DNA of 64,000 bases. It comes from Alteromonas oceanisediminis (lineage in GTDB: Bacteria; Pseudomonadota; Gammaproteobacteria; Enterobacterales; Alteromonadaceae). Location of the stretch: positions 186,562 through 250,561 of the forward strand of contig NZ_JAHCTA010000002.1 in NCBI RefSeq assembly GCF_018474025.1, written 5' to 3'. The first letter of the stretch is position 1; every line of letters begins with the position of its first letter. Below, in pieces: positions 8,476-18,510 of this stretch. Made by a program: the position numbers and the translations under genes. A model generated the notes under the pieces. It made no database searches, was not told the DNA's origin, and was given only the letters and a program-made list of their open reading frames with translations.

Positions 8476-9921
8476 TTACGCACTTGCTGCAGCTTTCTGT
8501 TCTGCTAACGCAGATTGTGTTGCTTCATAACTTTGTTTTGTCACTGTGATGCGCCCATAGAAAAATGTCGTTATTAAACCTGGAATGGTTGAGAGGACAA
8601 ATGCCAGGGCTAACCCCATGAGAATCGGTTCTGAAACTTCGCCTGGGACCGCTTTTTCAGGAAAAGCGATAAAGGCCAATACCCAGCCTGCTAGCGCAGC
8701 GCCGATGGCTTGGTCAAGTCGGGCGAAAAAGGTTCGTGTCGAATACAAAATACCTTCTTGCCGAATACCGTGCTTTAACTCACTTTCATCCGCAATATCA
8801 GCCAATACTGAGTAAACTGTGGTGGTAAGTATGCTGTAGGGGGCATGCTGTAGCATTGAAAATAGAATAAGAATAGCGAGCAAATAAGGCGTGTTGTGCG
8901 ACAGAATACCGTAATACCCCAATAGCAGTGGGATCGCTGGGCCTACGCAATACACCACACACGCCACCGCGGCTGTTTTCCGCTTATCAAATCGTTTATG
9001 GAATCGAGTCACCATGGAAGATCCAAACACGTAACTCACTAAGCTTCCAATGACAAAAAAGGCAATCTGGTCATTGGTCAATTGCCAGAAGAATGTGGCG
9101 GTGTAGAGCCACAGACCTGAACGAATGCCCACCATCATCGACATAAAGAAATACCCGATAAGAAGCATGACATAGCTCCTATTTGTTAAGGCTCGCTTGA
9201 TGTCTCTGAAGAACTCAAGAAAACCGAATTTAGGCGTTTCTTCTTTCGGTGTGGTTAAGTAGGGGATGCGTGACTTGGTAAACCAACTCGACATAAATAG
9301 AATGACAAGCACGGCGATAGCAATAGTCATTGAGAATGTTGGCCATCGCTCGGGGTCCAGCGCGCCATTGGGGTATCCGGGGCTGGATTTAAACATCCAG
9401 CCGAACGATAGTACCCAGATAGCGGTGTCACCCATCCAGAGAAAGAATGTATTGTAAGCCATTACCTTGGAGCGTTCGGTGTAGCTGCTGGATAACTCAC
9501 CGCCAAAGGCCATATGCGGCGTGTGATACACACTCATTGCTTGCTGTAACAAAATGTTGAACCCGGCCAACCACAAGAGTTCGACTGTTTGACTTAAACC
9601 ATCAGGTGGATTGAACACCGCATAAAATGAAAACACAATTGGTAACATTGAGCCGAACATAAAAGGGTGTCTTCGCCCAAACCGAGATCGTGTTCTGTCT
9701 GACCACGAACCGACAATAGGATCCCAGAAAGCATTGATGACTAGACCTGCCGCAATAGCCATTCCAACTAAATCAGCCGGTGCGCCTCGCACTTGATTGT
9801 AGTAGAGGAGAAGAAACATATTGACCGTTGATAAAATGACAGCTTCGGCTGTACTACCAGAGGCATAGGCAACTTTTAAAGTACGCGTAATGGGGGGCGC
9901 CGAAGCGGTACTGTTTTCGAT
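8476..9921 (-). CDS. GPH-family (MFS_2) sodium/proton:solute symporter with a non-ATG start
   Basis: The first ATG, at 9819, falls inside the first membrane helix (MFLLLYYNQV), so the gene must begin upstream. The same frame runs back 34 codons through ITRTLKVAYASGSTAEAVIL, which is the expected N-terminus of this family, to an ATC at 9919-9921 placed 8 bases after AGGAG. No ATG, GTG or TTG exists in that interval. The product (481 residues, about 12 helices) carries the family signature DPIVGSWSDRTRSRFGRRHPFMF between helices 2 and 3. GPH carriers import glycosides, pentosides and uronides with Na+ or H+. It lies between the receptor and the NTF2-like genes and is probably the inner-membrane importer of the pathway. 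An ATG to ATC change or a sequence error is the alternative explanation. Confidence 0.85.
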   Translation of the reverse strand: MENSTASAPPITRTLKVAYASGSTAEAVILSTVNMFLLLYYNQVRGAPADLVGMAIAAGLVINAFWDPIVGSWSDRTRSRFGRRHPFMFGSMLPIVFSFYAVFNPPDGLSQTVELLWLAGFNILLQQAMSVYHTPHMAFGGELSSSYTERSKVMAYNTFFLWMGDTAIWVLSFGWMFKSSPGYPNGALDPERWPTFSMTIAIAVLVILFMSSWFTKSRIPYLTTPKEETPKFGFLEFFRDIKRALTNRSYVMLLIGYFFMSMMVGIRSGLWLYTATFFWQLTNDQIAFFVIGSLVSYVFGSSMVTRFHKRFDKRKTAAVACVVYCVGPAIPLLLGYYGILSHNTPYLLAILILFSMLQHAPYSILTTTVYSVLADIADESELKHGIRQEGILYSTRTFFARLDQAIGAALAGWVLAFIAFPEKAVPGEVSEPILMGLALAFVLSTIPGLITTFFYGRITVTKQSYEATQSALAEQKAAASA

Positions 9922-9990
9922 GTTTATTTCTCCTCATCTTTTCTGAACAGCTGCGATAAGCTGCTGAGTGTGAGTTGACATTATTGTTAA

Positions 9991-10030
9991 GAATGAAAAC
10001 GGATTTGCGAACACTTGCCGCAAACCCGTG
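9991..10030 (-). terminator. Terminator of the TonB-dependent receptor gene
   Basis: On the minus strand ACGGGTTTGCG pairs with CGCAAATCCGT across a 9-base loop (one mismatched pair in the stem), followed by TTTTC. It begins 19 bases after the receptor stop and would separate receptor and symporter transcripts. Confidence 0.7.
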
Positions 10031-10048
10031 TTACCAACTCACCACTAT

Positions 10049-12880
10049 CTAGTAGTAACGATAGCTCACTCTAATACCGTAAGTGCGCGGATCACTGTAG
10101 GTTCCTTGTATCTCACCGTTACTTCTTACGGTGATTCGGCCTAGCGTTGCTTCATTTTCTAGGTTTTGCACAAAGGCTTGAGCACTCCAAGCTCTATCTT
10201 CAGATTCCCAAATCACTCTCAAATCCGTTTTGAAGTAGCTGTCTTGCTCTATGTTAGGAGCAGAAGGGGAGAGTAGGTATGAACCTGTCCAATGTGTATT
10301 AAACTGCGGCGTGACCGTGCCGTATTGACCAAAATCCATCTCGTATGCTACCGAAATATTGCCTTGCCAATCCGGCGTATTCTGTACGCGTAAATCAGTG
10401 GGTATATAGGCAAAGTTAAACCCATCAATGCCCGTTTCAATAAAGTCTTCAGGGTTAGTCACCGCATTAGGGAAATAGCCACCGCCTACACCATAGTTCT
10501 GAGGTGCTGTTGGAGGAAACGCGCCCGATCCACAGCCGGGCTCCATGCTGTAGTAAAAGCAACTGAAGTTGGCAGGGTTATAACGAGGAAACTCATCATA
10601 TCTCGCTCTTAAGTAGGTGAGTGAACCACTGACCTTCAATCCTTCTGCAGGAACCGCTGTGAACGAAACTTCCGCTCCTGGTGTGTCCTGCTCACCCACA
10701 TTGAAAATAGTGGAGACATTTCGAGCTTGCCCGTCAACCGTGACGATTTGAGTGCCTTGCTCTTGTAGATCAGTGTATTTATTAAAAAATGCTGCCGCAT
10801 TTACACGTAATTTTCCATCAAGAAACTCGTTTTTAGATCCCACCTCAAATGCTTTTACACCTTCCGAATCAAACGTTGTGATTAACCCGGGCGAATTGGC
10901 AGCGGTAAGACCTGCACCAAAACCGCCTGAGTGGCGACCCGTATTAAAACTCGCATACACCATATTATCTTTCGTGACTTGATAGTCGAGAGCAATCCGA
11001 TAGGTGAAAAAGTCAAAGGTGCGTTCGCCACATAGCGTATAAAAATAATTGGGGACTTCAGCAACCGGCTGATCGCTTTGATCGGTCGATATACCTTGCG
11101 AGGTAAAGCCACCACATGTTGGATTGAAGTCGTAGGTAAAAAATGGATTGACCGCGTAGTAGTTTTGCGGGTCGGTAAAACCTTGTTGCTCAGCATACTG
11201 ACCGGCGAACAACGTACCGTTAGAAGGCGATTGCGTTATTGTTTTATATTCCTTGTCATCTTTGGTATAGCGAACACCTAGGGTTAACGCAAGCGTATCA
11301 GAGAGATCGTAGGTTCCCTGTGCATATACCGCAAACGACTTTGTTTTTGCTTCTGCTAGGGAGAGGAAGTCAAACAGATTTCCCGTGGTGAAATCAACAT
11401 TACAATCTGCGGGCGTCGTGAAGCTAAATTGGCATCCGTTTGCCGAACCACCTAAACCGCCGCCTGCGCCAAAATACACCGGTAGCCCAAGTGATTCAGC
11501 CGTTTCCGTCGAGTAGTTACGGTTAAGGTAATAAAAGGAAGTGCCATCTCGACCTTCTTCCTCAAGATAAAAAGCACCCACCGTATATTGTAACGGGCTG
11601 TCTGAGTTGGTCGATTGCAATTGAAATTCTTGTGTGAAGACTTCCGATTGCGTACCCCCAGCAAAATATCGTAGGGGTAGGGGAGTACCATCTCCATCAC
11701 CACCTGCCGTTGTGTCAAAGTCGGTATACGACGTAATTGAGCGGAAGCGTAAACTTTGACTGATGTCATAATTGACGACCGCACTATACTGTGTTTGCTC
11801 AAGATCTTCATAAGGAACCGCATCATAGATGGACTCATAAGGACCGGGAACGGGTATACCGACATCGGCACCATTCACGTCAGGTATACCGTCGCGTAGT
11901 GCATTTGAAAACGGGTAGAGCGTTCCGGTACCTACGTTCAATCCATTGAAGCCGCCAAGGCCTGGCGCCGTGCCAAAAAAGTTGGCAGTGACCCCGTTAA
12001 AAACGACTGACCCGCCGGGAGGTGTAATCAGGTTTGGATCGATAGCAACGCCGATCACCTTACCGTTTGCGACATTAAATCCTGCGCCACCCCGTTTGAA
12101 ATAGCTACCCCGTACCAAAACTTCAAGGTCATCGTTGAAAGATGACGGAACCCATCTGACTGCGCCTCGAATATAGTCTTCTTCTTTATCTTGTAAGTCG
12201 GCATCATCAGTGACAATGCTTTCAAGAAAACCATCACGTCTCTCTGTCGCACCTGCGAAGCGCAACGCCAAGTCAGAATTAACCGGTAGATTAACAAAAC
12301 CTTCAGCGCGTGTTCGATTGTAGTTACCTAACGTAACGTCGAACCCCGCTTCAAAATATTCGGTTGGCGGCGCCGTGGTCAACGAGATATTGCCGCCATA
12401 ACTATTGCGGCCAAACAGTGTTCCCTGTGGCCCTTTCTGTACTTCTACTCGCGCTAAATCGACCAACGCTGCTGTCGCTTGCTGTGGGCGAGCCTGATAA
12501 ATTTCATCAATATAAAATCCGATTCTCGGATCAGAATTCAGGCCGATGGCCTCTGTGTAAACACCGCGGATAGCAGGTCTTTGTGCTGCCCCTGTGCGGT
12601 TGAGACGAAGACCTGGAATGACTTGTTCTAAACGACTGACATCGCTGATGTCCTGCTCTCTAATTTCCTTTGCTGTGAGTACCGCTACAGAAACAGGGAC
12701 CTCCTGCAAATTTTCTTCTCTACGCTGCGCAGTAACGATGATCCTTTCAACCGTGCTTGACGCTTCAGGCGGTTCATTAGAACTGCCACTTGCATCTTGT
12801 GCGGCACCTGGAAGAGCGAAAACCATTGGAGCAAAACTGGCGGCTAAAGCCACTTTTTTCAACTTAAATATGTTATTCAT
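10049..12880 (-). CDS. TonB-dependent outer-membrane receptor
   Basis: I chose the ATG at 12880 because it is preceded by AGAGA and begins a clean signal peptide (MNNIFKLKKVALAASFAPMV, cut near GAAQ); an in-frame start at 12937 would add 19 unlikely residues. The mature protein (about 943 residues in all) has a TonB box ERIIVTAQRR, a plug domain (VPVSVAVLTAKEI, IRGVYTEAIG, VEVQKGPQGTLFGRNSYGG) and a 22-strand barrel ending in YGIRVSYRYY. The plug style is that of receptors for organic substrates in sphingomonads and alteromonads more than that of classic siderophore receptors. A candidate LacI operator lies 34 bases before the ATG. It probably imports the compound degraded by the surrounding enzymes. 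Confidence 0.93.
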   Translation of the reverse strand: MNNIFKLKKVALAASFAPMVFALPGAAQDASGSSNEPPEASSTVERIIVTAQRREENLQEVPVSVAVLTAKEIREQDISDVSRLEQVIPGLRLNRTGAAQRPAIRGVYTEAIGLNSDPRIGFYIDEIYQARPQQATAALVDLARVEVQKGPQGTLFGRNSYGGNISLTTAPPTEYFEAGFDVTLGNYNRTRAEGFVNLPVNSDLALRFAGATERRDGFLESIVTDDADLQDKEEDYIRGAVRWVPSSFNDDLEVLVRGSYFKRGGAGFNVANGKVIGVAIDPNLITPPGGSVVFNGVTANFFGTAPGLGGFNGLNVGTGTLYPFSNALRDGIPDVNGADVGIPVPGPYESIYDAVPYEDLEQTQYSAVVNYDISQSLRFRSITSYTDFDTTAGGDGDGTPLPLRYFAGGTQSEVFTQEFQLQSTNSDSPLQYTVGAFYLEEEGRDGTSFYYLNRNYSTETAESLGLPVYFGAGGGLGGSANGCQFSFTTPADCNVDFTTGNLFDFLSLAEAKTKSFAVYAQGTYDLSDTLALTLGVRYTKDDKEYKTITQSPSNGTLFAGQYAEQQGFTDPQNYYAVNPFFTYDFNPTCGGFTSQGISTDQSDQPVAEVPNYFYTLCGERTFDFFTYRIALDYQVTKDNMVYASFNTGRHSGGFGAGLTAANSPGLITTFDSEGVKAFEVGSKNEFLDGKLRVNAAAFFNKYTDLQEQGTQIVTVDGQARNVSTIFNVGEQDTPGAEVSFTAVPAEGLKVSGSLTYLRARYDEFPRYNPANFSCFYYSMEPGCGSGAFPPTAPQNYGVGGGYFPNAVTNPEDFIETGIDGFNFAYIPTDLRVQNTPDWQGNISVAYEMDFGQYGTVTPQFNTHWTGSYLLSPSAPNIEQDSYFKTDLRVIWESEDRAWSAQAFVQNLENEATLGRITVRSNGEIQGTYSDPRTYGIRVSYRYY

Positions 12881-12913
12881 GATGTTATCTCTAGGCTGTC
12901 TTAAGTTTAAAAT

Positions 12914-12932
12914 ATTGCATTCGAAGTCATTG
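12914..12932. promoter_or_regulatory. Candidate LacI-family operator before the receptor gene
   Basis: ATTGCATTCGAAGTCATTG has a centre TTCGAA and imperfect half-sites TGCATTC / GAAGTCA. It is related to the perfect palindrome at 18511-18532 and to the sites at 13198 and 17138. Its position just upstream of the receptor ATG suits repression by the local LacI protein. Confidence 0.5.
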
Positions 12933-13190
12933 CGCAAGTTTTTTCACATATTTATTACAATTTTTCTCGCGTAAATACTCAATCTGCGGGTTTTTATCAC
13001 TTCAATTGGGTTGGCTGTCGTTCAATTAGCTTCGCAAGGCCGGCGGTGAAAATAGGGGGTGTAGACCTAATTTGCTGAAAAATATCATTTTTTTGCATAG
13101 CAAATTGTTTGGTTTAGTCTTTGGGTTTCGAGAGAGGGTAGCCCGTTCATGGCGAATAGGCTTTGAATTGCGTGGCTTGAAATCCGTGCG

Positions 13191-13219
13191 AATGCGTTAA
13201 ATGCATTCGAAGTATTTAA
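13191..13219. promoter_or_regulatory. Candidate distal LacI-family operator in the 353-base gap
   Basis: TAAATGCATTC at 13198-13208 is identical to one half of the operator at 18511, followed by a degenerate second half (GAAGTATTTAA). An overlapping inverted pair GAATGC-7-GCATTC spans 13191-13208. The gap 12881-13233 between aldolase and receptor genes otherwise holds only AT-rich sequence. The site is about 285 bases from the receptor-proximal one, which would allow a repression loop. Confidence 0.45.
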
Positions 13220-13233
13220 TCTTGTGTTGGGCC

Positions 13234-13998
13234 TTACTTTTTAAGCGTGCTTAAGAGTTGTGCTACGCCTTGTTTGATAAAACCGTGATCCGAATTTAAC
13301 AAAAATAGTGATACGCCTTTGTCCTGCCAGAACGGCACAGCCTCTATTGAGGGTACGAACATGCCTAGCGTGCGATTGAATGCTTTTGCACTGTTTACAA
13401 TTTTTTCAACAGCTGATTGGACTTCTGGCTCGTTAACATCGGTAGCACCTAGCGCGACAGTGAGGTCCATTACTCCAATGAAGAAACAGTCAATCCCGCC
13501 AACCTCCATGATTGCGTCGATGCAGGCTAATGCGGCTAAATCTTCTATTTGCGCAATTATGGTGGTTTGGAAATGACTGTTTTGGATGTTTTCCATTAAG
13601 GGAGAGTGTGTGTACTTTGCGAATCGAGATGACCCAGCGTAGCCTCGTCCAGCAGCACCATAATAGCTTTTCTTTACAATCTGCCGCGCTATGTCAGGGC
13701 TGTCAACATGCGGAACAACAATACCAGAAGCACCACAATCCAATGCATTAAGTATCTCACTGTCAGAGCTGTCTCTGAGTCGAACCAGTACGGGTTTATC
13801 ATGCGCCCTGAAAGCCAATACGGCCGCATCGATGTCCTTTCGGTCGAAGGGAGAATGCTCCGCATCGATGCAGCACACATCGAGTTGAGTCAACGCCAGT
13901 ACTTCTGCGATCATCATTGATGGTGTTTTCATAAAGGTGCCAATTTGAAGAGTCTTTCGCGAAAGCGCCGATTTGAACTCGCCAGCTGCCGTTTTCAT
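13234..13998 (-). CDS. HpcH/HpaI-family class II aldolase
   Basis: This 254-residue protein has the length and motifs of metal-dependent HpcH/HpaI aldolases, which cleave hydroxy-oxo acids to pyruvate (or a related oxo acid) and an aldehyde. The catalytic histidine is H48 in IDAEHSPFD, the substrate-binding arginine is R73 (PVLVRLRD), and the metal ligands are E152 (IAQIED) and D178 (FFIGVMDL). The GIVVPHVDS and GRGYAGSSR stretches are also standard. It starts one base after the upstream hydrolase gene and closes the cupin operon, so it probably performs the final carbon-carbon cleavage of the pathway. The family is promiscuous, so the substrate cannot be named. Confidence 0.9.
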   Translation of the reverse strand: MKTAAGEFKSALSRKTLQIGTFMKTPSMMIAEVLALTQLDVCCIDAEHSPFDRKDIDAAVLAFRAHDKPVLVRLRDSSDSEILNALDCGASGIVVPHVDSPDIARQIVKKSYYGAAGRGYAGSSRFAKYTHSPLMENIQNSHFQTTIIAQIEDLAALACIDAIMEVGGIDCFFIGVMDLTVALGATDVNEPEVQSAVEKIVNSAKAFNRTLGMFVPSIEAVPFWQDKGVSLFLLNSDHGFIKQGVAQLLSTLKK

Positions 13999-13999
13999 A

Positions 14000-14716
14000 T
14001 TATATGTTTAACCAATGTAGTAGTAATTCATTAACCTGCTTGGGCTGTTCTAAAGTGCTTAAGTGGCCGCATTGCGGCAAAATATGCAGTTCAGACTCGG
14101 GAATGTGTTCTGCCATTACGGTATGACGCTCCACGGGGCATAGTGTGTCTTGTTCCCCACAAATGATTATGGATGGCACGGAAATAGTATTTAGGGTGGC
14201 AAAGCTATCTACCCGGGAGTTAAGAGCTTGCAGTTGAGATCTTCCGCGCGTCCAGCCGGTAGACCTAGCCATGTTCTCGACAATGGTCTCAAGCGTTTTC
14301 TCATTGTCAGACGGCTTAAAAATGTACTGAGGGAATAAGGTGGATTTAACAAAGTCTGCTAAGTTTTCGTCTGCGTTACCTGATTTTGCATCGAGGGTGC
14401 GCACAACGCCGTTACGCGCATTGCGCTTCTCCTGCGTTTCTGCAAACGGGTTTGTGTCGAGCAGCGCTAAGCGACTGATTCTGTCGGGTGCTTGTCGCCA
14501 CAACTCAAAGGCCAATATTCCACCCATCGACAAACCGCACAATGCAAAGCGTGAGGGGGCTTTCGCTAATATTGTGCGCGACATATCAGCGAAGGTGTTC
14601 CCGCCTTCAAGTTCAGCCACCTGAGAGTTAATTCCTCTTTCTCTCAGAAAGGCCTGTTGCGGGCTAAACAATCGTTGGTCGCAGAAAGTGCCTGGCACAA
14701 AAAGTACAGTTTGCAT
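14000..14716 (-). CDS. Alpha/beta hydrolase
   Basis: This 238-residue cytoplasmic protein has the alpha/beta hydrolase fold. The nucleophile elbow is GLSMGG with S63, the acid is in IIICGEQDTLCP, and the histidine is in LPQCGHLSTLEQP. The oxyanion region is FVPGTFCD near the N-terminus. The helical cap and overall size resemble enol-lactone hydrolases and small esterases. It lies 57 bases after the dehydrogenase gene and one base before the aldolase gene, so it may open a lactone or ester intermediate before cleavage. That placement in the pathway is inference. Confidence 0.87.
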   Translation of the reverse strand: MQTVLFVPGTFCDQRLFSPQQAFLRERGINSQVAELEGGNTFADMSRTILAKAPSRFALCGLSMGGILAFELWRQAPDRISRLALLDTNPFAETQEKRNARNGVVRTLDAKSGNADENLADFVKSTLFPQYIFKPSDNEKTLETIVENMARSTGWTRGRSQLQALNSRVDSFATLNTISVPSIIICGEQDTLCPVERHTVMAEHIPESELHILPQCGHLSTLEQPKQVNELLLHWLNI

Positions 14717-14773
14717 GCTAGCCCTCTGTCAATAGAAAAGGTTTAATCCGGTACTCACAGGTTGTCAGCCTGT

Positions 14774-16063
14774 TTACTTCCCAAGCTTCTCTTTGTATCG
14801 ACGGACTCTGATGTCTGCCTGCTCTTTGTGGCCTGCAAAGCCTTCTAGCGCACACAAACGCGAGCAGTACTCTCCGATCTCCAGAGAAGCCTGTTCGGTC
14901 AGCTTCTGATAGGTGCAGGTTTTAATAAATTTACCTACCCATAAACCCCCTGTGTAGCGAGCCGCCTTGTTGGTCGGAAGGGTGTGATTGGTGCCGACAA
15001 CTTTGTCACCATAGGATACGTTGGTTTCTCTGCCTAAAAACAAGGCGCCATAATTCGTCATATTTTTCAAAAAGTAGTCGGGATCTTTCGTCATAACTTG
15101 AACGTGTTCTGAGGCGATGTAGTCGGCGACCTCGACCATTTCCTCGTATGAATCTGCAACAATAACCTGGCCATAGTCCTCCCATGCTTTTCCAGCAATT
15201 TTTGCGGTTGGTAATACGGTAAGCTGGCGCTCCACTTCTCTCATTGTTGCCTTCGCGAACGACTCCGAATTCGTCAGCAATACCGCAGGAGAATTAATGC
15301 CATGTTCAGCTTGGCCAAGCAAATCTGCCGCTGCCAATTCTGGATCGCAGCCTATGTCATCTGCAATAATCAGGGTTTCCGTCGGGCCGGCGAGTAAATC
15401 AATTCCTACACGTCCAAATAATTGTCGTTTAGCTTCGGCGACAAAAGCGTTCCCCGGGCCAACAATAAAGTCAACTGCGTCAATGGTTTCAGTCCCAAGC
15501 GCCATTGCGCCAACGGCTTGTACGCCACCAAAGCAATAAATTTCGTCAGCACCTGCCAGTGACATCGTGGCGACAATGGCGTCATTTGGCTTGCCATTGA
15601 ATGGAGGAGCACAAGCAATAACACGTTTGACGCCGGCAACTTTGGCGGTTGCAACTGACATATGCGCTGATGCAACTAAAGGGTATTTCCCGCCAGGGAT
15701 ATAGCACCCTACGGAGTTCATCGGGATATTCTTATGCCCCAAAATAACACCCGGACGCGTTTCAACCTCCACATCCTGCATTGAATCACGTTGAATACGG
15801 GCAAAGTTCTTTACCTGCTCTTGCGCGAACTTGATGTCGTTTAACGTCTGTTCATCGAGGCGGCTAATACAAGCTTCAATTTCACTATCAGACAGCCTGA
15901 ATGATTCAGGAGACCAATTGTCAAACTTTTCGGATAAGTTGCGAACGGCGGAATCACCTCGCTCGCCAATATCTGCCAAGATACCCTCAACCGTTTCGCG
16001 AACTTGTTGACTGTTCTGAACAGCCACTTCTACATCAATCCCATTTTTTAAATAACGCGCCAT
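14774..16063 (-). CDS. Histidinol-dehydrogenase-like alcohol dehydrogenase (HpsN-like)
   Basis: I chose the ATG at 16063, 10 bases after GGAG; this gives 429 residues beginning MARYLKNG. The family oxidises a primary alcohol by four electrons to the acid with NAD and zinc. Motifs include [36 protein letters not shown] and ASEHVQVM, which carries the paired Glu-His of the active site. The block [17 protein letters not shown] is of the type seen in sulfopropanediol dehydrogenase (HpsN) and not in the histidine-pathway enzyme, and no other his gene is near. It probably oxidises a hydroxymethyl group of the pathway substrate. Sulfonate use is possible, but no sulfite-releasing enzyme is visible. 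Confidence 0.88.
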   Translation of the reverse strand: MARYLKNGIDVEVAVQNSQQVRETVEGILADIGERGDSAVRNLSEKFDNWSPESFRLSDSEIEACISRLDEQTLNDIKFAQEQVKNFARIQRDSMQDVEVETRPGVILGHKNIPMNSVGCYIPGGKYPLVASAHMSVATAKVAGVKRVIACAPPFNGKPNDAIVATMSLAGADEIYCFGGVQAVGAMALGTETIDAVDFIVGPGNAFVAEAKRQLFGRVGIDLLAGPTETLIIADDIGCDPELAAADLLGQAEHGINSPAVLLTNSESFAKATMREVERQLTVLPTAKIAGKAWEDYGQVIVADSYEEMVEVADYIASEHVQVMTKDPDYFLKNMTNYGALFLGRETNVSYGDKVVGTNHTLPTNKAARYTGGLWVGKFIKTCTYQKLTEQASLEIGEYCSRLCALEGFAGHKEQADIRVRRYKEKLGK

Positions 16064-16092
16064 GATTAGTCTACTCCAACGAATAATAAAGT

Positions 16093-17121
16093 TTAGATCC
16101 AAGTAAGCTGAGCTGCTGTGTTCCCAGCCGTCACTATGTGCAATATGCCATCGCTGTCGCCTGTGTTTTTAATCTGGCGTATCGCATTGGCGGGAATCGA
16201 TACCGTATCTTCTGGGCCTAGCTCTCGCACCAGTCGGTCATCATTGTGTTCAAGTGTGATTAACCAGTTTCCCGACTCCACAACATAGACTTGTACTGCA
16301 TCGACTTGATGCGCGTTGAATCCGTTATTGGGTGGAGCCACTATGGCGCCCAGCGCAAAGGAATGCGGGTTCAAAACATGTGATTTAACTTGTTTCGTGT
16401 CCGTAAAATTTTCACCGATGATGGCATGAAACGTCTTTTCTCCGCCGTCTATTGATTCATCACCGAAAACGTTATTGTGGCCTGTCATTTTACTGACATT
16501 ATAGACCCGAGCTGCCATCTCTAGGGGGCTCACACGATGAAACTGGAGTAATTGGTCTTCAGATAAAGTTTGCATTAATTCATCTTTAGGAGGGAGCTCC
16601 TGACCGGCATTGGTATCAATAAGCTTGGAGTCTTTCGTCAAGTAGAAACGAAACTCTGCGGCACCTTCAATAACAGCGTTTTCCCAAATAACGTTGCCGG
16701 AATCATCTTCACCTAGAAACGAAATCATGAAGTTGTCGTCGGAACCAACGCTTTCAAAGGCTCGAAAACATCCGACCGGGACGGTAATGACATCGCCAGG
16801 GCTCAAGACAACTTCCCCATCGGAACCATCATGCCCCCAGAAGAATCGCCAGTCTCCCCGACAAATTAAAAACACTTCGGCAGTTTCATGCGCATGCAGC
16901 GAGTTGTATTTGCCCGTTGGTAGCGAGACCCCGCCGACATTGAAGCCGTGTGGCTCGACAATGTTGATATGCTGTTTACTATTTTCGGCAACGCCTGGGC
17001 CGATAATGCAATAATTCAATTTCCCATCACGATTGGGCAAACGCGTGTCAACGAAAGCTTCTGCGCACGGAACGTAATCATCTTTTTTAACAACTCGCTG
17101 CGCTAATGTCAGAGTTTGCAT
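16093..17121 (-). CDS. Bicupin protein
   Basis: This protein of about 342 residues contains two cupin barrels. The first holds [18 protein letters not shown] and a matching second motif [15 protein letters not shown], which give a plausible HxH-E-H-type metal site. The second ([19 protein letters not shown] and [15 protein letters not shown]) has lost metal-ligand histidines and may be structural. The ATG at 17121 is my choice although its ribosome binding site is poor; a TTG at 17154 is an alternative. It is the first gene of a four-gene leftward unit with the dehydrogenase, hydrolase and aldolase. Bicupins include ring-cleaving dioxygenases, isomerases and dehydratases, and this one cannot be assigned. 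Confidence 0.82.
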   Translation of the reverse strand: MQTLTLAQRVVKKDDYVPCAEAFVDTRLPNRDGKLNYCIIGPGVAENSKQHINIVEPHGFNVGGVSLPTGKYNSLHAHETAEVFLICRGDWRFFWGHDGSDGEVVLSPGDVITVPVGCFRAFESVGSDDNFMISFLGEDDSGNVIWENAVIEGAAEFRFYLTKDSKLIDTNAGQELPPKDELMQTLSEDQLLQFHRVSPLEMAARVYNVSKMTGHNNVFGDESIDGGEKTFHAIIGENFTDTKQVKSHVLNPHSFALGAIVAPPNNGFNAHQVDAVQVYVVESGNWLITLEHNDDRLVRELGPEDTVSIPANAIRQIKNTGDSDGILHIVTAGNTAAQLTWI

Positions 17122-17137
17122 CAGAAAAAACCATAAT

Positions 17138-17155
17138 TTTGACTTCGAATTCAAA
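17138..17155. promoter_or_regulatory. Candidate LacI-family operator before the cupin operon
   Basis: TTTGACTTCGAATTCAAA is an 18-base palindrome with one mismatched pair and the same TTCGAA centre as the other candidate sites. It ends 17 bases before the cupin ATG. Confidence 0.5.
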
Positions 17156-17241
17156 AATGGTAGGTTTTATTCTTGGGGTTTGCAATAAGTAATTTAGATT
17201 TTTGTTACAAAATAAGTGAGCTGACAGACAGGGGGACTGTA

Positions 17242-18288
17242 TTATTTACACGTTTTACCTTTGATAAAAACGCCACTAAATACACGTTTTTCTGGGGGAA
17301 GTGCAGAGTTTTCAATGCGTTGCATTAAGATGTCAACCGCAGCGTCGGCCATCCGTTCCAGTGGTTGCGATACGGTAGTCAATTGATAGGATTGCCAGCT
17401 AGCAGGTTCTGCACCATCAAACCCGACGATACTGATATCTTTGGGCACGGAAAGATTGCACTCTTTGATCGCCGCGTCGTAAGCACCTAAAGCCATTATA
17501 TCGTTCGCGCAGATAATGGCATCGGGCTGCCATTGGTGCTCGAGGATAAGGGTCTTTATTTGTTGATATCCGCTCGAATAACTATAATTGCCCGCTACAA
17601 TTTGAATATCGTCAACGTCGAGCTCGTGCAAACGCTCAAGCGCACCTTGCATACGTTTCTTTGAGACCGCTGAATCTGCAGGCCCAGTCAACAGGCAGAA
17701 ACGCTTGTGCTTGGATTTGAATAGATGATCGACCAGCATCCTTTCACCCTCGGCAACATCACAGGTTACGCTGTTGCAAGGCCCCGATTCCGTCGTTCTG
17801 TTGTAGTACACGAAAGGAATGCTGCGCTCACTGAAAAAGTTCAGTTGAGTGTCTTTTAGCTGTGCAGCCAAAATAACGCCGTCCACTTGATACTGCCAAA
17901 CCTGGTCAAGCATGTTAGTGACATCACTTTCATTTTCGAGTGTAAACAAGAGCATATGAACGCCGCGTTTATTAAAATCTCGTGATAATTCAACAAGTAA
18001 TTCGGGATAATAAAGATTTGTGTTGTTGTTGATTACCACAGCAACGATATTCGATCGCCGAGTTATCAGTGATCGTGCAATAGCGTTGGGTTGATAACCC
18101 AACTCCACAGCCACTTTCTGAACTCTTTCACGCATCTTCTTTGAAATGCTTCCGCCCTGTTTAAAGCAGCGTGAGACAGCTGATTGAGAAACGCCCGCCG
18201 CTCTGGCAACATCATAGGAGGTTGCTCGTTGCTTATTGTCTTCAAGCTCTTGTTTTACAGCGCTAACTTGCTTCTCAAAATCTTTCAT
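17242..18288 (-). CDS. LacI-family transcriptional regulator
   Basis: I chose the ATG at 18288, which gives 348 residues. The LacI helix-turn-helix is TSYDVARAAGVSQSAVSRCF (about 23-42), followed by the hinge VAVELGYQPNAIARSLITRRS and a periplasmic-binding-protein core (IVAVVINNNTNLYYPELL, PDAIICANDIMALGAYDA, ISIVGFDGAEPASW, LTTVSQPLERM). A basic pre-helix of about 20 residues precedes the HTH and is longer than usual. It sits beside the divergent dehydrogenase gene, with a perfect palindrome between them, and is the obvious local regulator of the receptor, the cupin operon and the dehydrogenase. Release by a pathway intermediate is expected for this family but not shown here. Confidence 0.92.
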   Translation of the reverse strand: MKDFEKQVSAVKQELEDNKQRATSYDVARAAGVSQSAVSRCFKQGGSISKKMRERVQKVAVELGYQPNAIARSLITRRSNIVAVVINNNTNLYYPELLVELSRDFNKRGVHMLLFTLENESDVTNMLDQVWQYQVDGVILAAQLKDTQLNFFSERSIPFVYYNRTTESGPCNSVTCDVAEGERMLVDHLFKSKHKRFCLLTGPADSAVSKKRMQGALERLHELDVDDIQIVAGNYSYSSGYQQIKTLILEHQWQPDAIICANDIMALGAYDAAIKECNLSVPKDISIVGFDGAEPASWQSYQLTTVSQPLERMADAAVDILMQRIENSALPPEKRVFSGVFIKGKTCK

Positions 18289-18510
18289 ATAAACCAATAT
18301 TATCGTTGCCTTCAAATGCAAAACGCGCAGTAAACATGCTATTTGCACTACTATCGTTGATCATAAATCATAGCATGTATATCAACGCCAAAGAACTGCT
18401 GATAAAAGCCTAAAACCATAAAATAGAACTAGGTGATATTCTCTAATCTCCGCTACATCCGTAAGCACGCCCTAGCATTTGAGGGGAACCTACTACCACA
18501 AACTTATTGC

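Noticed and set aside
14774-16063. Histidinol dehydrogenase of histidine biosynthesis
   Set aside because: No other his genes are near, and the [14 protein letters not shown] block is of the HpsN-like type, so a catabolic role is more likely.
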